Source of the DNA: Nocardia nova
Lineage (GTDB): Bacteria; Actinomycetota; Actinomycetes; Mycobacteriales; Mycobacteriaceae
Assembly: GCF_002933465.1 (NCBI RefSeq)
Contig: NZ_PSZE01000029.1
Span: 1 to 64,000, forward strand
DNA length: 64,000 nt
Direction of reading: 5' to 3'
Shown: piece after piece, positions 1-8,844 of the stretch
Layout of the letters: each line of letters begins with the position of its first letter
Position numbering within the stretch: position 1 is the first letter of the stretch
Position numbers and translations under genes: made by a program
The notes under the pieces: generated by a model
What the model was told of the DNA's origin: nothing
The model's input: only the letters and a program-made list of their open reading frames with translations
Database searches by the model: none

Positions 1-847
1 CGCGTATGCCGGCCAATTGCGGATGTGCGCGCAGCACCGCGAGCTGGTCCGGGTCCCAATCATTGACCTGAGCGAGCTGCTCGCCGAATCCCGGAATCTG
101 GTAGTAACTCACCGCCCGGCCGGCGACGACAGCGGCCTCCTCGGCCGGGGCCAGTCCCGAGGCGGTGACGACGGTGGCGCAGATCCGCACGGCATCGGCC
201 GGGCGGCCCGCGGCCGCCGCGGCGGCGCGCACCAGTTGCGCGGACCGCGCCACCGCCTCGGGGGTCAGAAACGGATGCAAGATGACCCCGTCGAAATGGC
301 GGCCGGCCAGCTCGAGCCCGCGCGGCCCGATGGCGGCGAGCAGCAGCGGGGGCACCGGCTGGTCCGGCACGTCGGTCAGGCGCAGCGCCGGGAAATTACC
401 GGCCGGCCCCTGGTAGCGAACCTTTTCGCCGCGACACAGCCGCCGGAAGATGTCGGCCGAGTCGGTCAGTGAGCGATTGGTCGGCACCGGCAGTCCCACC
501 GACCGCCACATCGCGGCCACCGAGCGCCCGACACCCAGCACCAGGCGACCGTCCGACAGCGCCTGCGCGGTCATCGCCATCGAGGCCAGCAACGCCGGAT
601 GCCGCGAGTTGAGATGCGTCACGCCGGCAGCGATGTCGATATCGCTGGTGACCTGACTGATCGCACCGAACAGCACGCCGAAGTCCTTGGCGCCCCAGCG
701 TTCGCTGAGCCAGACCGTGCCAAGCCCGAGGCGTTCGGCCTCGGCCGCCTGGGTCAGCGCGGGCCGGGGATCGGTGACGCGGCCGGGAACGACATAGGCG
801 CCAAGCCTGCCTGCCCGCTCGGCAGCACTGGATTTTTGTTCACTCAT
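1..847 (-). CDS. Luciferase-like (LLM class) flavin/F420-dependent oxidoreductase, 3' end cut by window edge
   Basis: The frame is open from an ATG at 847 to the left edge (at least 282 residues). An ATG two codons upstream (853) is also possible. The translation begins MSEQKSSAAERAGRLGAY and shows luciferase-fold features: AEAERLGLGTVWLSER near residue 40, GVTHLNSRHP near 75, LSDGRLVLGVGRS near 100 and PPLLLAAIGPRGLELAG near 175. This family uses FMN or F420 for hydride transfer. It lies divergently from the phosphotransferase-like gene, with a TCTGAC-type inverted repeat between them, so it probably belongs to the same regulon. The substrate cannot be read from the sequence. Confidence 0.85.
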   Translation of the reverse strand, partial: MSEQKSSAAERAGRLGAYVVPGRVTDPRPALTQAAEAERLGLGTVWLSERWGAKDFGVLFGAISQVTSDIDIAAGVTHLNSRHPALLASMAMTAQALSDGRLVLGVGRSVAAMWRSVGLPVPTNRSLTDSADIFRRLCRGEKVRYQGPAGNFPALRLTDVPDQPVPPLLLAAIGPRGLELAGRHFDGVILHPFLTPEAVARSAQLVRAAAAAAGRPADAVRICATVVTASGLAPAEEAAVVAGRAVSYYQIPGFGEQLAQVNDWDPDQLAVLRAHPQLAGIR

Positions 848-855
848 ACCCATAT

Positions 856-874
856 TCTGACAGTAGTGGTCAGT
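856..874. promoter_or_regulatory. Candidate operator, inverted repeat TCTGAC-N7-GTCAGT
   Basis: TCTGAC and GTCAGT half-sites flank a 7-nt spacer between two divergent genes. Related sites occur at 5635-5653, 13385-13402, 15183-15200 and 15261-15277, always in promoter regions of this cluster. Likely target of the local tandem-TetR protein (inference). Confidence 0.55.
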
Positions 875-933
875 TTTGGGCCCGACGACGTGATCGGAGG
901 CGGCCCGGGCCATGTGACAGAGAGTGGGTTTCA

Positions 934-2034
934 GTGAGCTACACCGCCGAGCGAGGACACCTCGACGACCGGTCCCGCAGCGCCCTGACAGCGTGGGCGC
1001 GCACCCGTCTGGCGCCGCCCGGCCACACCGACTTGGAACTGTCGGAGTTCTCCGCCCCGAGCGCCGGCTACTCCGGCAAGACCGTCTTCTTCACCGCCGC
1101 CTGGACCGATGCCGACGGCCGGCACACACGCCGCGCGCTGGTACTGCGTATGCAGGCACCCGATCATCAGCTGTTCATGGCCCCCGATGCTATCCGGCAA
1201 GCCGAGGTCATGCGCGTGCTCGCCCGGCACGCACCGGTGCCGGCCATCGCCGCCCAGGAGTCCGACCCCGGTGTACTCGGCACACCTTTCTACGTCATGA
1301 ACCGCATCGACGGGCGCGTCCCGTCGGACGTGCCGAGCTGGCATAAGGCGGGATGGACTGCCGAACTGACCCCCGATCACCGAACACTTCTGTACGACAA
1401 CGGCTTACGTGCATTGGTCGCACTACACAGGATTACCGACCGGGCCGCGATCGACGCGCTGGCCACCCCCGGGTCCGGTACTGCCCTGGCTCGCTACGTC
1501 GACCAGGTGCACCGCTGGTATCTCAGCGCCCGCGACCAGCTGGTGGTCGACCCCGAGGTGCTGGCCGCGGCGGTCGCCGAGTTGACCGCCGACATCCCCG
1601 ATACCGAGGCGGAGGGCATCGTCTGGGGCGATGCGCGGGTGGGGAATATGGCCTTCGCGGCGGATCTGTCGGTCGCCGCCCTGTTCGACTGGGAGGGCGC
1701 CACCACCGGACCGCCCGATATCGACCTGGGCTGGTGGCTGATGTTCGAGCGGTTCCTGTGCGAGAGCATCGGCCTGCAACGCCCCGAAGGCGTGCCCGAC
1801 GATCCGGATATCGTGCTCCGCTACGAACAGCTCGGCGGCCGCCGCACCGGCGATATCGGCTATTACACGCTGCTGGCCGCGGTCGTTCTGACGCTGATCA
1901 CCAACCGGCTCGCGGCCCTGTTGGTCCGGGACGGACTCGACCCGAAAACCGCGCGGTCCTATCCCGCCGCCGCGCTGGAGCTGGTGCGGCGCTATCTCGG
2001 CGAGCGAATCGAACGAAGGAGTATCACCCTATGA
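934..2034 (+). CDS. Phosphotransferase family protein (APH/ACAD10-like kinase fold)
   Basis: A 366-residue protein of the aminoglycoside phosphotransferase/ACAD10-like superfamily. Visible elements are the N-lobe FSAPSAGYSGKTVFFTAAW (residues ~35-55), a catalytic-loop variant GIVWGDARVGNM (~228) and the metal-binding DWEG of ALFDWEGATTGPPDIDLGWW (~251). Such proteins are common in actinobacterial fatty-acid, steroid and aromatic catabolic clusters, where they are thought to phosphorylate hydroxyacyl intermediates rather than antibiotics. The stop overlaps the ATG of the next MaoC gene (ATGA type), so the two are translationally coupled. The physiological substrate is unknown. Confidence 0.85.
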   Translation: MSYTAERGHLDDRSRSALTAWARTRLAPPGHTDLELSEFSAPSAGYSGKTVFFTAAWTDADGRHTRRALVLRMQAPDHQLFMAPDAIRQAEVMRVLARHAPVPAIAAQESDPGVLGTPFYVMNRIDGRVPSDVPSWHKAGWTAELTPDHRTLLYDNGLRALVALHRITDRAAIDALATPGSGTALARYVDQVHRWYLSARDQLVVDPEVLAAAVAELTADIPDTEAEGIVWGDARVGNMAFAADLSVAALFDWEGATTGPPDIDLGWWLMFERFLCESIGLQRPEGVPDDPDIVLRYEQLGGRRTGDIGYYTLLAAVVLTLITNRLAALLVRDGLDPKTARSYPAAALELVRRYLGERIERRSITL

Positions 2035-2468
2035 ACGAACCGGCCCCCGTCGGCACCGTAGGCACGCCGTGGGAAGTGATCGTGGAGCGCGGAAAGATCC
2101 GCGAGTTCGCCAGGGCGATGCAGTCGGAGAATCCCACCTACGAGGGCCCGGACGCGATCGTGCCGCCCACCTTCCTGATCACCGCCGGTCAGTGGGCACC
2201 GCCCGGCGCCCGCGTCGATGTCGGATTCGACCGTGCCCGCCTGCTGCACGGCGAACAGGAATACATCTTTCACGGCCCGCTCCCCAGAGCCGGCGATCAT
2301 CTGACCGCACGCGAAAAGGTGGTCGATCGATTCGAGAAGCCCGGAACACGCGGCGGTGTCATGCGATTCGCCGTGGTAGCCACCGAATTCCGCACCGGCG
2401 CAGGGGAATTGGTGGCCGAGGCGAGAGCCACCTTCATCGAAACCGCACCCAAGGAGAAGTCCGCATGA
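2031..2468 (+). CDS. MaoC/FAS1-type dehydratase N-terminal half (hot-dog fold)
   Basis: A 145-residue hot-dog protein beginning MNEPAPVGTVGTPWEV. The motifs RGKIREFARAMQSENP and DAIVPPTFLITAG are typical of the non-catalytic MaoC-like subunit (HadA/HadC or ChsH2-N type), which binds the acyl chain. The start overlaps the upstream stop, and the stop overlaps the ATG of the second MaoC gene. The catalytic D-x4-H pair is absent here and present in the next protein, so the two probably form a heteromeric (R)-enoyl-CoA hydratase. Confidence 0.88.
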   Translation: MNEPAPVGTVGTPWEVIVERGKIREFARAMQSENPTYEGPDAIVPPTFLITAGQWAPPGARVDVGFDRARLLHGEQEYIFHGPLPRAGDHLTAREKVVDRFEKPGTRGGVMRFAVVATEFRTGAGELVAEARATFIETAPKEKSA

Positions 2469-2911
2469 GCACCCCGGCCGCCGTATTCGAGATCGGCACC
2501 ACGGCCCTGCCGCGCACATTCGGCCCACTGACTCGGCAGATGTTCGTGCGCTACGCCGGTGCGTCCGGCGACCTGAATCCCATGCACTACGACGACACCG
2601 CGGCGACCGCGGCCGGATACCCCTCGGTCTTCTCTCAGGGCATGCATCAGGCGGCGCTGCTGGCGACATTCGCCACCGATTGGCTGGGTGCGCGCAACCT
2701 GCGGCGATTCGGCGTGCGATTCCGGGAGCAGGTCTGGCCCGGTGACGTCCTCACTTGCACCGGCACGGTGACCGCGATCGAGCCGGTCGACGGCGGCCGG
2801 AGAATCACCGTCGAACTTGCATGTCAACGTCAGACGGGCGGCGCCGCCCTCACCGGCAGCGCGGAGTTCATGCTCGGCACCGACGACGACATAGTGGTGA
2901 CACGAACATGA
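2465..2911 (+). CDS. MaoC family dehydratase, catalytic hot-dog subunit
   Basis: A 148-residue MaoC-like protein. MFVRYAGASGDLNPMHYDD (residues ~24-42) carries the hydratase Asp...His pattern of catalytic R-hydratases, followed by VFSQGMHQAALLATF. It starts in a 4-nt overlap with the preceding MaoC protein. The expected role is hydration of an enoyl-CoA during side-chain beta-oxidation, as in ChsH1/ChsH2-type heterodimers; the assignment rests on motif and gene order. The TetR gene starts 34 nt downstream. Confidence 0.9.
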   Translation: MSTPAAVFEIGTTALPRTFGPLTRQMFVRYAGASGDLNPMHYDDTAATAAGYPSVFSQGMHQAALLATFATDWLGARNLRRFGVRFREQVWPGDVLTCTGTVTAIEPVDGGRRITVELACQRQTGGAALTGSAEFMLGTDDDIVVTRT

Positions 2912-2945
2912 AGCGCATACCCGAGATCGACTAAAGTAGCCATTG

Positions 2946-4331
2946 ATGTCAGAGAACCGAAGCCTACGCCGAGCGAGCTACGGCCCGTCGAGCCCCGAGA
3001 TAGGCGCCCGGGGAACCACCACGCGGCGAAAGATCGTCGACGTCTCGCTCGTGCTGTTCGGTGAACTCGGCTTCTTCAATACCTCCGTCGAGGCGATCGC
3101 CAAGGCGGCCGGGGTCTCACGCGCCACTCTGTATCAATATTTCCCGGGCAAGGACGAGATCTTCCTGGAGCTGATGGACGAATGCGGCAGCGCCCTGCTG
3201 CGCGTGACTCGCCGTATCGGCCCACTCGGCCCCACGCCCACGGGCTTCGACAATTTGAACTGGTGGCTCGGCGAGTGGAGCTGGGTCTTCGAGCGGTATT
3301 CGACCATGTTCGTCCAGTGGGCCAATGTGGCCGCCACCGAAAGCGTGGTGCAGCCCGAGATCGACCGGTTCGTCGGCAAGTACCAGCATCAGCTGGCGAA
3401 TCGCCTGGCCGATGCGGAACTCGACGGTCTCGACCCGGCATTCGCCGCGATGGCGATGATGGCGGTCGTGCACCGGGTGAATCTCTATCTGCACACCGAT
3501 CGCGCCCACGGCCGCAGCGTCGAATCGGTGGTCGACGCCCTCTCGATGTTCTTGCAGCTGGTCTTTTTCCCGGATACACCCGCCAGCGTCTTCGATACCT
3601 TGCCGCTGCGCGTCGACTCGGCGCAGGTCATTACCATCCCGCCGATACCGGCCGCGCGCGGGATAACAATCGAGGAAGGCACGCGCGATCTCAGTACGCG
3701 CGCCCGCCACACCGTTGAGCGGCTCGTAGCCGCAGGCGCCGCCCAGTTCGCCGCGCGTGGATACCACCGCGCCAATGTGGACGACATCGTCGCCGCAGCC
3801 GGCTATGCCCGCGGCACGTTCTACAAGTACTTCAACGAAAAGCAGGACCTGTTGCTCACGGTCAGCGCCGAGGCGGAGGCCACCGCCATCGCTCTCGGTG
3901 ACGAACTGCGTCACCTGCGGCCGCCCGATGTCGATCCCGCCGCCTTCCGCGGATGGCTGTCGAGATTTGTGGAGTTCGAGGCGGAGTTCGGCGGGGTCAT
4001 CGATGTCTGGATACAGCGCAGTACCGAGCGCGGTACCGAACAGTCGCTGGTCGCCGATCTGGGCGCCTATGGCGAAGCAATGACCGACTCCGCAATTCTC
4101 GACTTCCTCAGCACCGTCGATCGCCCGGATGTGCCGTTCGATCCCATCGCTTCGGTGTTGATCTTCAGAGCCATCATGGAGCGGCTGGCCCGCGCGTCGC
4201 AGGAGATCGAGACTCCGCTCAACCCCGATCAGATCGTGGATCTGATGGCCGCGGTCATCGAACGCGGGTTCTTTCGCCAGCGGCACACCGAACCTCAGCC
4301 GTCGAGGGCGTCGAACAGCGTGGATATTTGA
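2946..4331 (+). CDS. Tandem TetR-family regulator: two TetR units in one chain
   Basis: A 461-residue protein, about twice the usual TetR length. The first HTH lies at residues ~25-75 (TSVEAIAKAAGVSRATLYQYF), followed by a ligand-domain-like segment. A second complete HTH lies at ~250-305 (RANVDDIVAAAGYARGTFYKYF), followed by a second C-terminal domain. A covalent pseudo-dimer is the likely architecture. A TTG three bases upstream is an alternative start. The gene sits within the catabolic cluster, and a GTCAGA half-site overlaps its own start, consistent with autoregulation. It is the best candidate to bind the recurrent TCTGAC repeats. Confidence 0.9.
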   Translation: MSENRSLRRASYGPSSPEIGARGTTTRRKIVDVSLVLFGELGFFNTSVEAIAKAAGVSRATLYQYFPGKDEIFLELMDECGSALLRVTRRIGPLGPTPTGFDNLNWWLGEWSWVFERYSTMFVQWANVAATESVVQPEIDRFVGKYQHQLANRLADAELDGLDPAFAAMAMMAVVHRVNLYLHTDRAHGRSVESVVDALSMFLQLVFFPDTPASVFDTLPLRVDSAQVITIPPIPAARGITIEEGTRDLSTRARHTVERLVAAGAAQFAARGYHRANVDDIVAAAGYARGTFYKYFNEKQDLLLTVSAEAEATAIALGDELRHLRPPDVDPAAFRGWLSRFVEFEAEFGGVIDVWIQRSTERGTEQSLVADLGAYGEAMTDSAILDFLSTVDRPDVPFDPIASVLIFRAIMERLARASQEIETPLNPDQIVDLMAAVIERGFFRQRHTEPQPSRASNSVDI

Positions 4332-4387
4332 CGAAGATCGGTTACGACTGGCGGATATCGCCGTTCGACCCCTGTGGCGGGCGGGGA

Positions 4388-5572
4388 TCAGATGACGCCG
4401 CCGGAACGGAACCGCTCGATCTCCTCTGCGGAAAACCCCAGTTCAGCCAGGATCTCACCGGTGTGCGCGCCGACCGCCGGGACCGGATCCATCCGGGGTT
4501 CGACGCCGGCCAGCGTCGCCGGCGGCAGTAGCGCGCCGATCACGCCGGCGGGAGTGTCCACGTGACGCCAGCGCCCTCGCTCGGCCAACGCGGGATGCTC
4601 CCACACCTGGTCCATATCGTTGATCCGGGCCGTCGCGATTCCCGCCGCATGCAGTCGCTGCAGCAGTGCGTCGGTGGTCAACGTGCTCGTGACAGCGCCG
4701 ATGATCGCTTCGAGTGTCTCGCGATCGGCCACCCGGCCCGGGTTGGTCGCGAATCGCTGATCGGTGGCCAACTCGGGCCGTTCCAGGACCTCGGCGCACA
4801 GCCGCTGCCATTCCCGTTCGTTCTGCACCGCCAGCAGCACCGTACCGCCGTCCCCTGCGGTGAAGGGACCATACGGGGCGATGGTCGCGTGCCGAGCCCC
4901 GGTACGTACCGGGGCCGCGCCACCGTAGCGGGCGTAATACAGCGGCGAGCCCATCCATTCGACCAGCGCCTCGAACAGCGACACCGATACCGGCCGGGCC
5001 CGCCCGGTCGTCGCCCGGCTGTACAGAGCGGTCATGATGCCGGAGAACGCGAAGGTTCCGGCGGCGATATCGGCGACCGAGATGCCCGCCTTCGCGAGGT
5101 CGGCACCCGATCCGGTGACCGAGAGCAGACCTGCCTCCGCCTGGACCAGCAGATCGTAGGCTTTGCGCGAGCGCCACGGTCCGTCGCTGCCGTATCCGGA
5201 GATGCCGCAGGGGATGAGAGCGGGATACAGCTCGCCGAGCCGGTCGGTGCCCAGTCCCATCCGGGCCACCGCGCCCGGCCCGAGATTCTGCACGAATACG
5301 TCGGCACCGGCGAGCAGCCGGTGCAACACCCGGATGCCGTCCTCGGATTTGAGGTCGAGGGTGATCGATTCCTTGGATCTGTTGAGCCAGACGAAATAGC
5401 TGGATTGACCGTGCACGGTGGTGTCGTAGCCACGGGCGAAGTCCCCGGTGCCGGGACGTTCGACCTTGATCACCCGGGCCCCGAGGTCGGCCAGTTGCCG
5501 GGTGGCGTAGGGGGCCGCCACCGCCTGTTCGAGGCTGACGACGACCAGGCCGTCCAGCGGCAATTCACCCAT
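4388..5572 (-). CDS. CaiB/BaiF family CoA transferase
   Basis: A 394-residue class III CoA transferase (formyl-CoA transferase fold). Typical blocks are LEQAVAAPYATRQLADLGARV at the N-terminus, DLKSEDGIRVLHRLLAGADV, and YDLLVQAEAGLLSVTGSG, whose Asp corresponds to the acyl-accepting Asp of the family. The frame extends to a GTG at 5629, but AGGGAG lies 6 nt before the ATG at 5572, so that start is preferred. It is convergent with the tandem TetR and divergent from the acyl-CoA synthetase. It probably moves CoA between a donor and the pathway acid; the substrates are unknown. Confidence 0.9.
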   Translation of the reverse strand: MGELPLDGLVVVSLEQAVAAPYATRQLADLGARVIKVERPGTGDFARGYDTTVHGQSSYFVWLNRSKESITLDLKSEDGIRVLHRLLAGADVFVQNLGPGAVARMGLGTDRLGELYPALIPCGISGYGSDGPWRSRKAYDLLVQAEAGLLSVTGSGADLAKAGISVADIAAGTFAFSGIMTALYSRATTGRARPVSVSLFEALVEWMGSPLYYARYGGAAPVRTGARHATIAPYGPFTAGDGGTVLLAVQNEREWQRLCAEVLERPELATDQRFATNPGRVADRETLEAIIGAVTSTLTTDALLQRLHAAGIATARINDMDQVWEHPALAERGRWRHVDTPAGVIGALLPPATLAGVEPRMDPVPAVGAHTGEILAELGFSAEEIERFRSGGVI

Positions 5573-5634
5573 CGGATTCTCCCTGCTCATTCGCGCGAGC
5601 GCATGGTGGCCGAGGCCGCCGAACGACACTCGAA

Positions 5635-5687
5635 TCTGACCTAAGTTGTCAGATCGACACTATAGAGGGCCGTATCAGACTGGCAAG
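5635..5687 (-). promoter_or_regulatory. Promoter and operator of the CaiB gene
   Basis: On the minus strand, TTGCCA (5681-5686) and TATAGT (5659-5664) are spaced by 16 nt, as expected for -35 and -10 boxes. Just downstream, where transcription should begin, lies TCTGAC-N7-GTCAGA (5635-5653), the best copy of the recurrent inverted repeat. This geometry suits repression by a TetR protein. Confidence 0.6.
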
Positions 5688-5878
5688 AAGGACCGGCTGA
5701 CGGTGTTACATCTGCAGTATCACGTGAATTTCGGGACAGCCTTCCAGCCAGACTCAAATATAGACAATGTGTCAGATCATCGCTTACTGTGGTGCGACAC
5801 AGACCCCATGAACACATCACGTGGTAGTGCCGGACGCACCGACGAGGCCGCACCGAACTATGCCGATCGGAACACACG

Positions 5879-7387
5879 ATGACAATCTCCCTCCTCCTCG
5901 ACATGGCGGTTGCCGCGAATCCGGACCGCGTCGCCCTCACCGCGGGTGACCGGTCGCTGACCTATCAGCAGTTCAGCGATCTGGTCCAGGGCGTCGGCTC
6001 GGCGTTGCGCCGATCCGGCGCCGAGCACCTCGTCTATCTGGGCGGATCGGGTATCGAGCTACCCGTTCTACTGTGGGGTGCAGCGCACGCGGGAATCCCG
6101 TTCGTCCCGGTGAACTACCGGCTCGAGGCCGGCCGGCTGGTCCGGCTCATCGAGCGGGTCGGCAACGCGCTCGTCGTCGCCGCCCCGCGTTACGCCGAAT
6201 CGGTGGCCCACGCCGGTGCCACCGTCGAGACCACGGACGCTTTCTTCGCGCGCGCGGCGGCCGGGGCGGAGCCTATCGCCGACGTCGATTCCGAGAGTCC
6301 GGCGGTCATCCTGTTCACCAGCGGAACCACCTCGGAGCCCAAGGCGGTCGTGCTGCGCCACAGCAATCTGCTGAGCTATGTCATGGGCACCGTCGAATTC
6401 GATTCGGCGGATCCGGCGGACGCCACGCTGGTGAGTGTGCCGCCGTACCACATCGCGGGGATCGGCACGATCCTGACGAACTTCTACGCGGGCCGCCGGA
6501 TCGTGTACCTGCCCGATTTCGACGCGCGGGAATGGTTGCGCCTGGTCCGCGAGGAGTCCGTCACCTCGGCCATGGTGGTGCCCACCATGCTCGATCGAAT
6601 CGTGTCCGCGGTGGGCGGGGCGGTCGCCGACGCCCCGGCGCTGCGATCGCTGTCCTACGGCGGCGCGCGCATGCCGCGCCCGACGCTGGAGGCGGCGCTG
6701 CGGGCGTTCCCGGGCACCGGATTCGTCAACGCCTACGGTCTCACCGAGACCAGCTCGACCATCGCACTGCTCGGCCCCGAGGACCACCGGTCCGCGATGG
6801 ACAGCGACGATCCGGCCGTGCGGGCCCGGCTCGGCTCGATCGGCCGCCCGGTGCCCGACATCGAGATTCTCATCCGTGACGCCGGCGGCAACCCGGTCGC
6901 TCCCGGCCAACAGGGCGAACTGTGGGTTCGCGGGCCGCAGGTCTCCGGCGAGTACATGGGCTCGGGCTCAGTGCTCGACGCCGAGGGCTGGTTCCCCACC
7001 CACGACCTGGCCTATCAGGACGACGAGGGTTTCCTGTTCATCATCGGCCGCAACGACGACACGATCATTCGCGGCGGCGAGAACATCGCCCCGGCCGAAA
7101 TCGAGGACGTGCTGATCGACCATCCTGCCGTGCGGTCGGTCGCGGTGGTCGGAATTCCCGACGAACACTGGGGCCAGGCGATTCTCGCCGCCGTGATCCC
7201 CGAAGGCGATGAGCTTCCCGATCCCGAGCAGCTGTTCGAGTTCGTGCGCTCGCGGCTGCGTTCCTCGCGCACGCCCGACCACCTCGTCTTCCGCAGCGAA
7301 CTACCGGCCACACCGACCGGCAAGATCCTGCGCAAGGACATCGCCGCCGATTATCTCGCGGACGCGGCCGCCGATTCGGTCCGCTGA
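5879..7387 (+). CDS. Class I adenylate-forming acyl-CoA synthetase
   Basis: A 502-residue AMP-dependent synthetase/ligase. The P-loop ILFTSGTTSEPKAV lies near residue 144, AYGLTETSS (A5 motif) near 284, GWFPTHDLAYQDDEG near 370 and the catalytic-Lys motif TPTGKILRKD near 479. It converts a carboxylic acid, ATP and CoA to the acyl-CoA, the entry reaction for this cluster. The start follows a leader with a further TGTCAGAT half-site at about 5769. The 101-residue protein and a second CaiB gene follow in the same direction. Substrate specificity is not readable. Confidence 0.93.
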   Translation: MTISLLLDMAVAANPDRVALTAGDRSLTYQQFSDLVQGVGSALRRSGAEHLVYLGGSGIELPVLLWGAAHAGIPFVPVNYRLEAGRLVRLIERVGNALVVAAPRYAESVAHAGATVETTDAFFARAAAGAEPIADVDSESPAVILFTSGTTSEPKAVVLRHSNLLSYVMGTVEFDSADPADATLVSVPPYHIAGIGTILTNFYAGRRIVYLPDFDAREWLRLVREESVTSAMVVPTMLDRIVSAVGGAVADAPALRSLSYGGARMPRPTLEAALRAFPGTGFVNAYGLTETSSTIALLGPEDHRSAMDSDDPAVRARLGSIGRPVPDIEILIRDAGGNPVAPGQQGELWVRGPQVSGEYMGSGSVLDAEGWFPTHDLAYQDDEGFLFIIGRNDDTIIRGGENIAPAEIEDVLIDHPAVRSVAVVGIPDEHWGQAILAAVIPEGDELPDPEQLFEFVRSRLRSSRTPDHLVFRSELPATPTGKILRKDIAADYLADAAADSVR

Positions 7388-7411
7388 TCCGCACCCCGGA
7401 AAGGAATAGCA

Positions 7412-7717
7412 ATGGTGAAATCCGGAACCCGGTTACGAAGTCAGGTCTGCAACACGGAGGTGATCGTGGTGCGGGCCGGTGACGGCGCGGCGGAATTACG
7501 TTGCGGCGGAGTGCCGATGGTTGATCTGGATCAGCCGCGGGAATCGGGGGCGAGACCGGCCTCGGAGTTCTCCGGCGGCACTCTCATCGGCAAGCGCTAC
7601 GTCGACGCCGAGGGCACCATCGAGGTGCTGGTGACCAAGCCGGGCGAGGGTTCGCTGGGGCTCGGCGACACCGCCCTGTCGGTCAAGGCCGCGAAACCCC
7701 TGCCCGCCAGTGACTGA
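7412..7717 (+). CDS. Small conserved-type protein of unknown function, 101 residues
   Basis: Not recognised as a named family. The 101-residue protein begins MVKSGTRLRSQVCNTEVIVV and has a second Cys in LRCGGVPMV and a C-terminal AKPLPASD. It has no signal peptide or membrane segment. Codon use is typical of its neighbours, and it starts 22 nt after the synthetase behind a GGAAAGGAA ribosome site. Its stop overlaps the next CaiB start by 8 nt. Translational coupling between a CoA ligase and a racemase-like enzyme suggests a role in the same CoA-ester step, perhaps as a carrier or metal site using the two cysteines (inference). Confidence 0.75.
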   Translation: MVKSGTRLRSQVCNTEVIVVRAGDGAAELRCGGVPMVDLDQPRESGARPASEFSGGTLIGKRYVDAEGTIEVLVTKPGEGSLGLGDTALSVKAAKPLPASD

Positions 7718-8807
7718 CGCCGTGCAGGCATGCGGCGCGGGGCCCCTGGCGGGGGTGCGGGTCGTCGAACTCGCCGCCATCGGTCCCGCACCGCATGCCG
7801 CGATGACACTGGCCGATCTGGGCGCGGACGTGGTGCTGATCGACCGCAGAAATCCTGACGCGACCGGCCGCCGGCCCGCCCAGCAGCGCGGGCGTACCCT
7901 GGTCGAGGCCGACCTGAAGGACCAGGCGGACCGTGAGCAGGTCCTGTCCCTGCTCGAACGCGCTGACGTGCTGCTCGAGGGTTTGCGGCCCGGAGTCACC
8001 GAGCGCCTCGGCATCGGGCCGCGGGTGGCGCTCGAGCGCAACCCGCGGCTGATCTACGGCCGCGTCACGGGCTGGGGGCAAACCGGTCCGCGCGCCCAGC
8101 AAGCCGGTCACGATCTGAACTACATCTCGATCACCGGCCTGCTGCATGCCGTAGGCCGTGCCGATCAGCGCCCGGTTCCGCCGCTGAACCTTTTCGGCGA
8201 TTTCGGCGGCGGCTCGATGTCGCTGGTCGTCGGTGTGCTGGCGGCGCTGGTGGAGCGGCAGCGCTCCGGCCGGGGCCAGGTCATCGACGCCGCGATGGTC
8301 AACGGGGCCCCGGCGCTGGGGCATCTGCTGTGGTCGATGCGCGCATCCGGACGCTGGTCCGATGAGCGCGGCACCAATATCTTCGACGGTTCCGCGCCGT
8401 TCTACGACACCTACGAATGCAGCGACGGACGCTTTGTGGCGGTGGCGGCGCTGGAGCCGAAATTCTATGCCGAACTGCTGCGAATTCTCGGTCTGGAACC
8501 GGCAACGCTCGGCCCGCAACGAGATCCGGGCGGCTGGGCGAATATGCGGAAGGTCTTCGCCGAGAAGTTCGCGACCCGCTCGCGCGACGACTGGGCGAGG
8601 TTGTTCGCCGGCACCGATGCCTGTGTGACACCGGTGCTGACGATGACCGAAGCCGAGGAGGACGAGCATATGCGCGCCCGGGGCGTTTTCGCCGATATCG
8701 ACGGCGTCGTGCAGCCCGGACCCGCGCCGGTGTTCTCCCGCACTCCCCCGGCCGTCCCCGCACCGCCACCGCGGCGGCCGGTGGATATCGCAACAGTATG
8801 GAAATGA
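7710..8807 (+). CDS. CaiB/BaiF family protein, alpha-methylacyl-CoA racemase-like
   Basis: A 365-residue class III CoA-transferase-fold protein. The segments VVELAAIGPAPHAAMTLADL, ADLKDQADREQVLSLLERAD, GHDLNYISITGLLHAVG (with the family Asp) and VPPLNLFGDFGGGSM most resemble alpha-methylacyl-CoA racemases. These enzymes interconvert (R)- and (S)-2-methylacyl-CoA, as needed for branched steroid-like or isoprenoid side chains. It overlaps the 101-residue gene by 8 nt and is followed by a crotonase. The distinction between racemase and CoA transferase is provisional. Confidence 0.87.
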   Translation: MTDAVQACGAGPLAGVRVVELAAIGPAPHAAMTLADLGADVVLIDRRNPDATGRRPAQQRGRTLVEADLKDQADREQVLSLLERADVLLEGLRPGVTERLGIGPRVALERNPRLIYGRVTGWGQTGPRAQQAGHDLNYISITGLLHAVGRADQRPVPPLNLFGDFGGGSMSLVVGVLAALVERQRSGRGQVIDAAMVNGAPALGHLLWSMRASGRWSDERGTNIFDGSAPFYDTYECSDGRFVAVAALEPKFYAELLRILGLEPATLGPQRDPGGWANMRKVFAEKFATRSRDDWARLFAGTDACVTPVLTMTEAEEDEHMRARGVFADIDGVVQPGPAPVFSRTPPAVPAPPPRRPVDIATVWK

Positions 8808-8844
8808 ATCCGCCGCAGGGCGGACCGGAAGGATAGGGCCCCAG

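Noticed and set aside
17..937. Plus-strand open frames over the first 0.9 kb
   Set aside because: They lie opposite a clear luciferase-like gene on the minus strand and show no motifs.
5641..5940. Minus-strand 99-residue frame in the CaiB/synthetase gap
   Set aside because: It overlaps the clear promoter and the synthetase start; AT-rich and without motifs.
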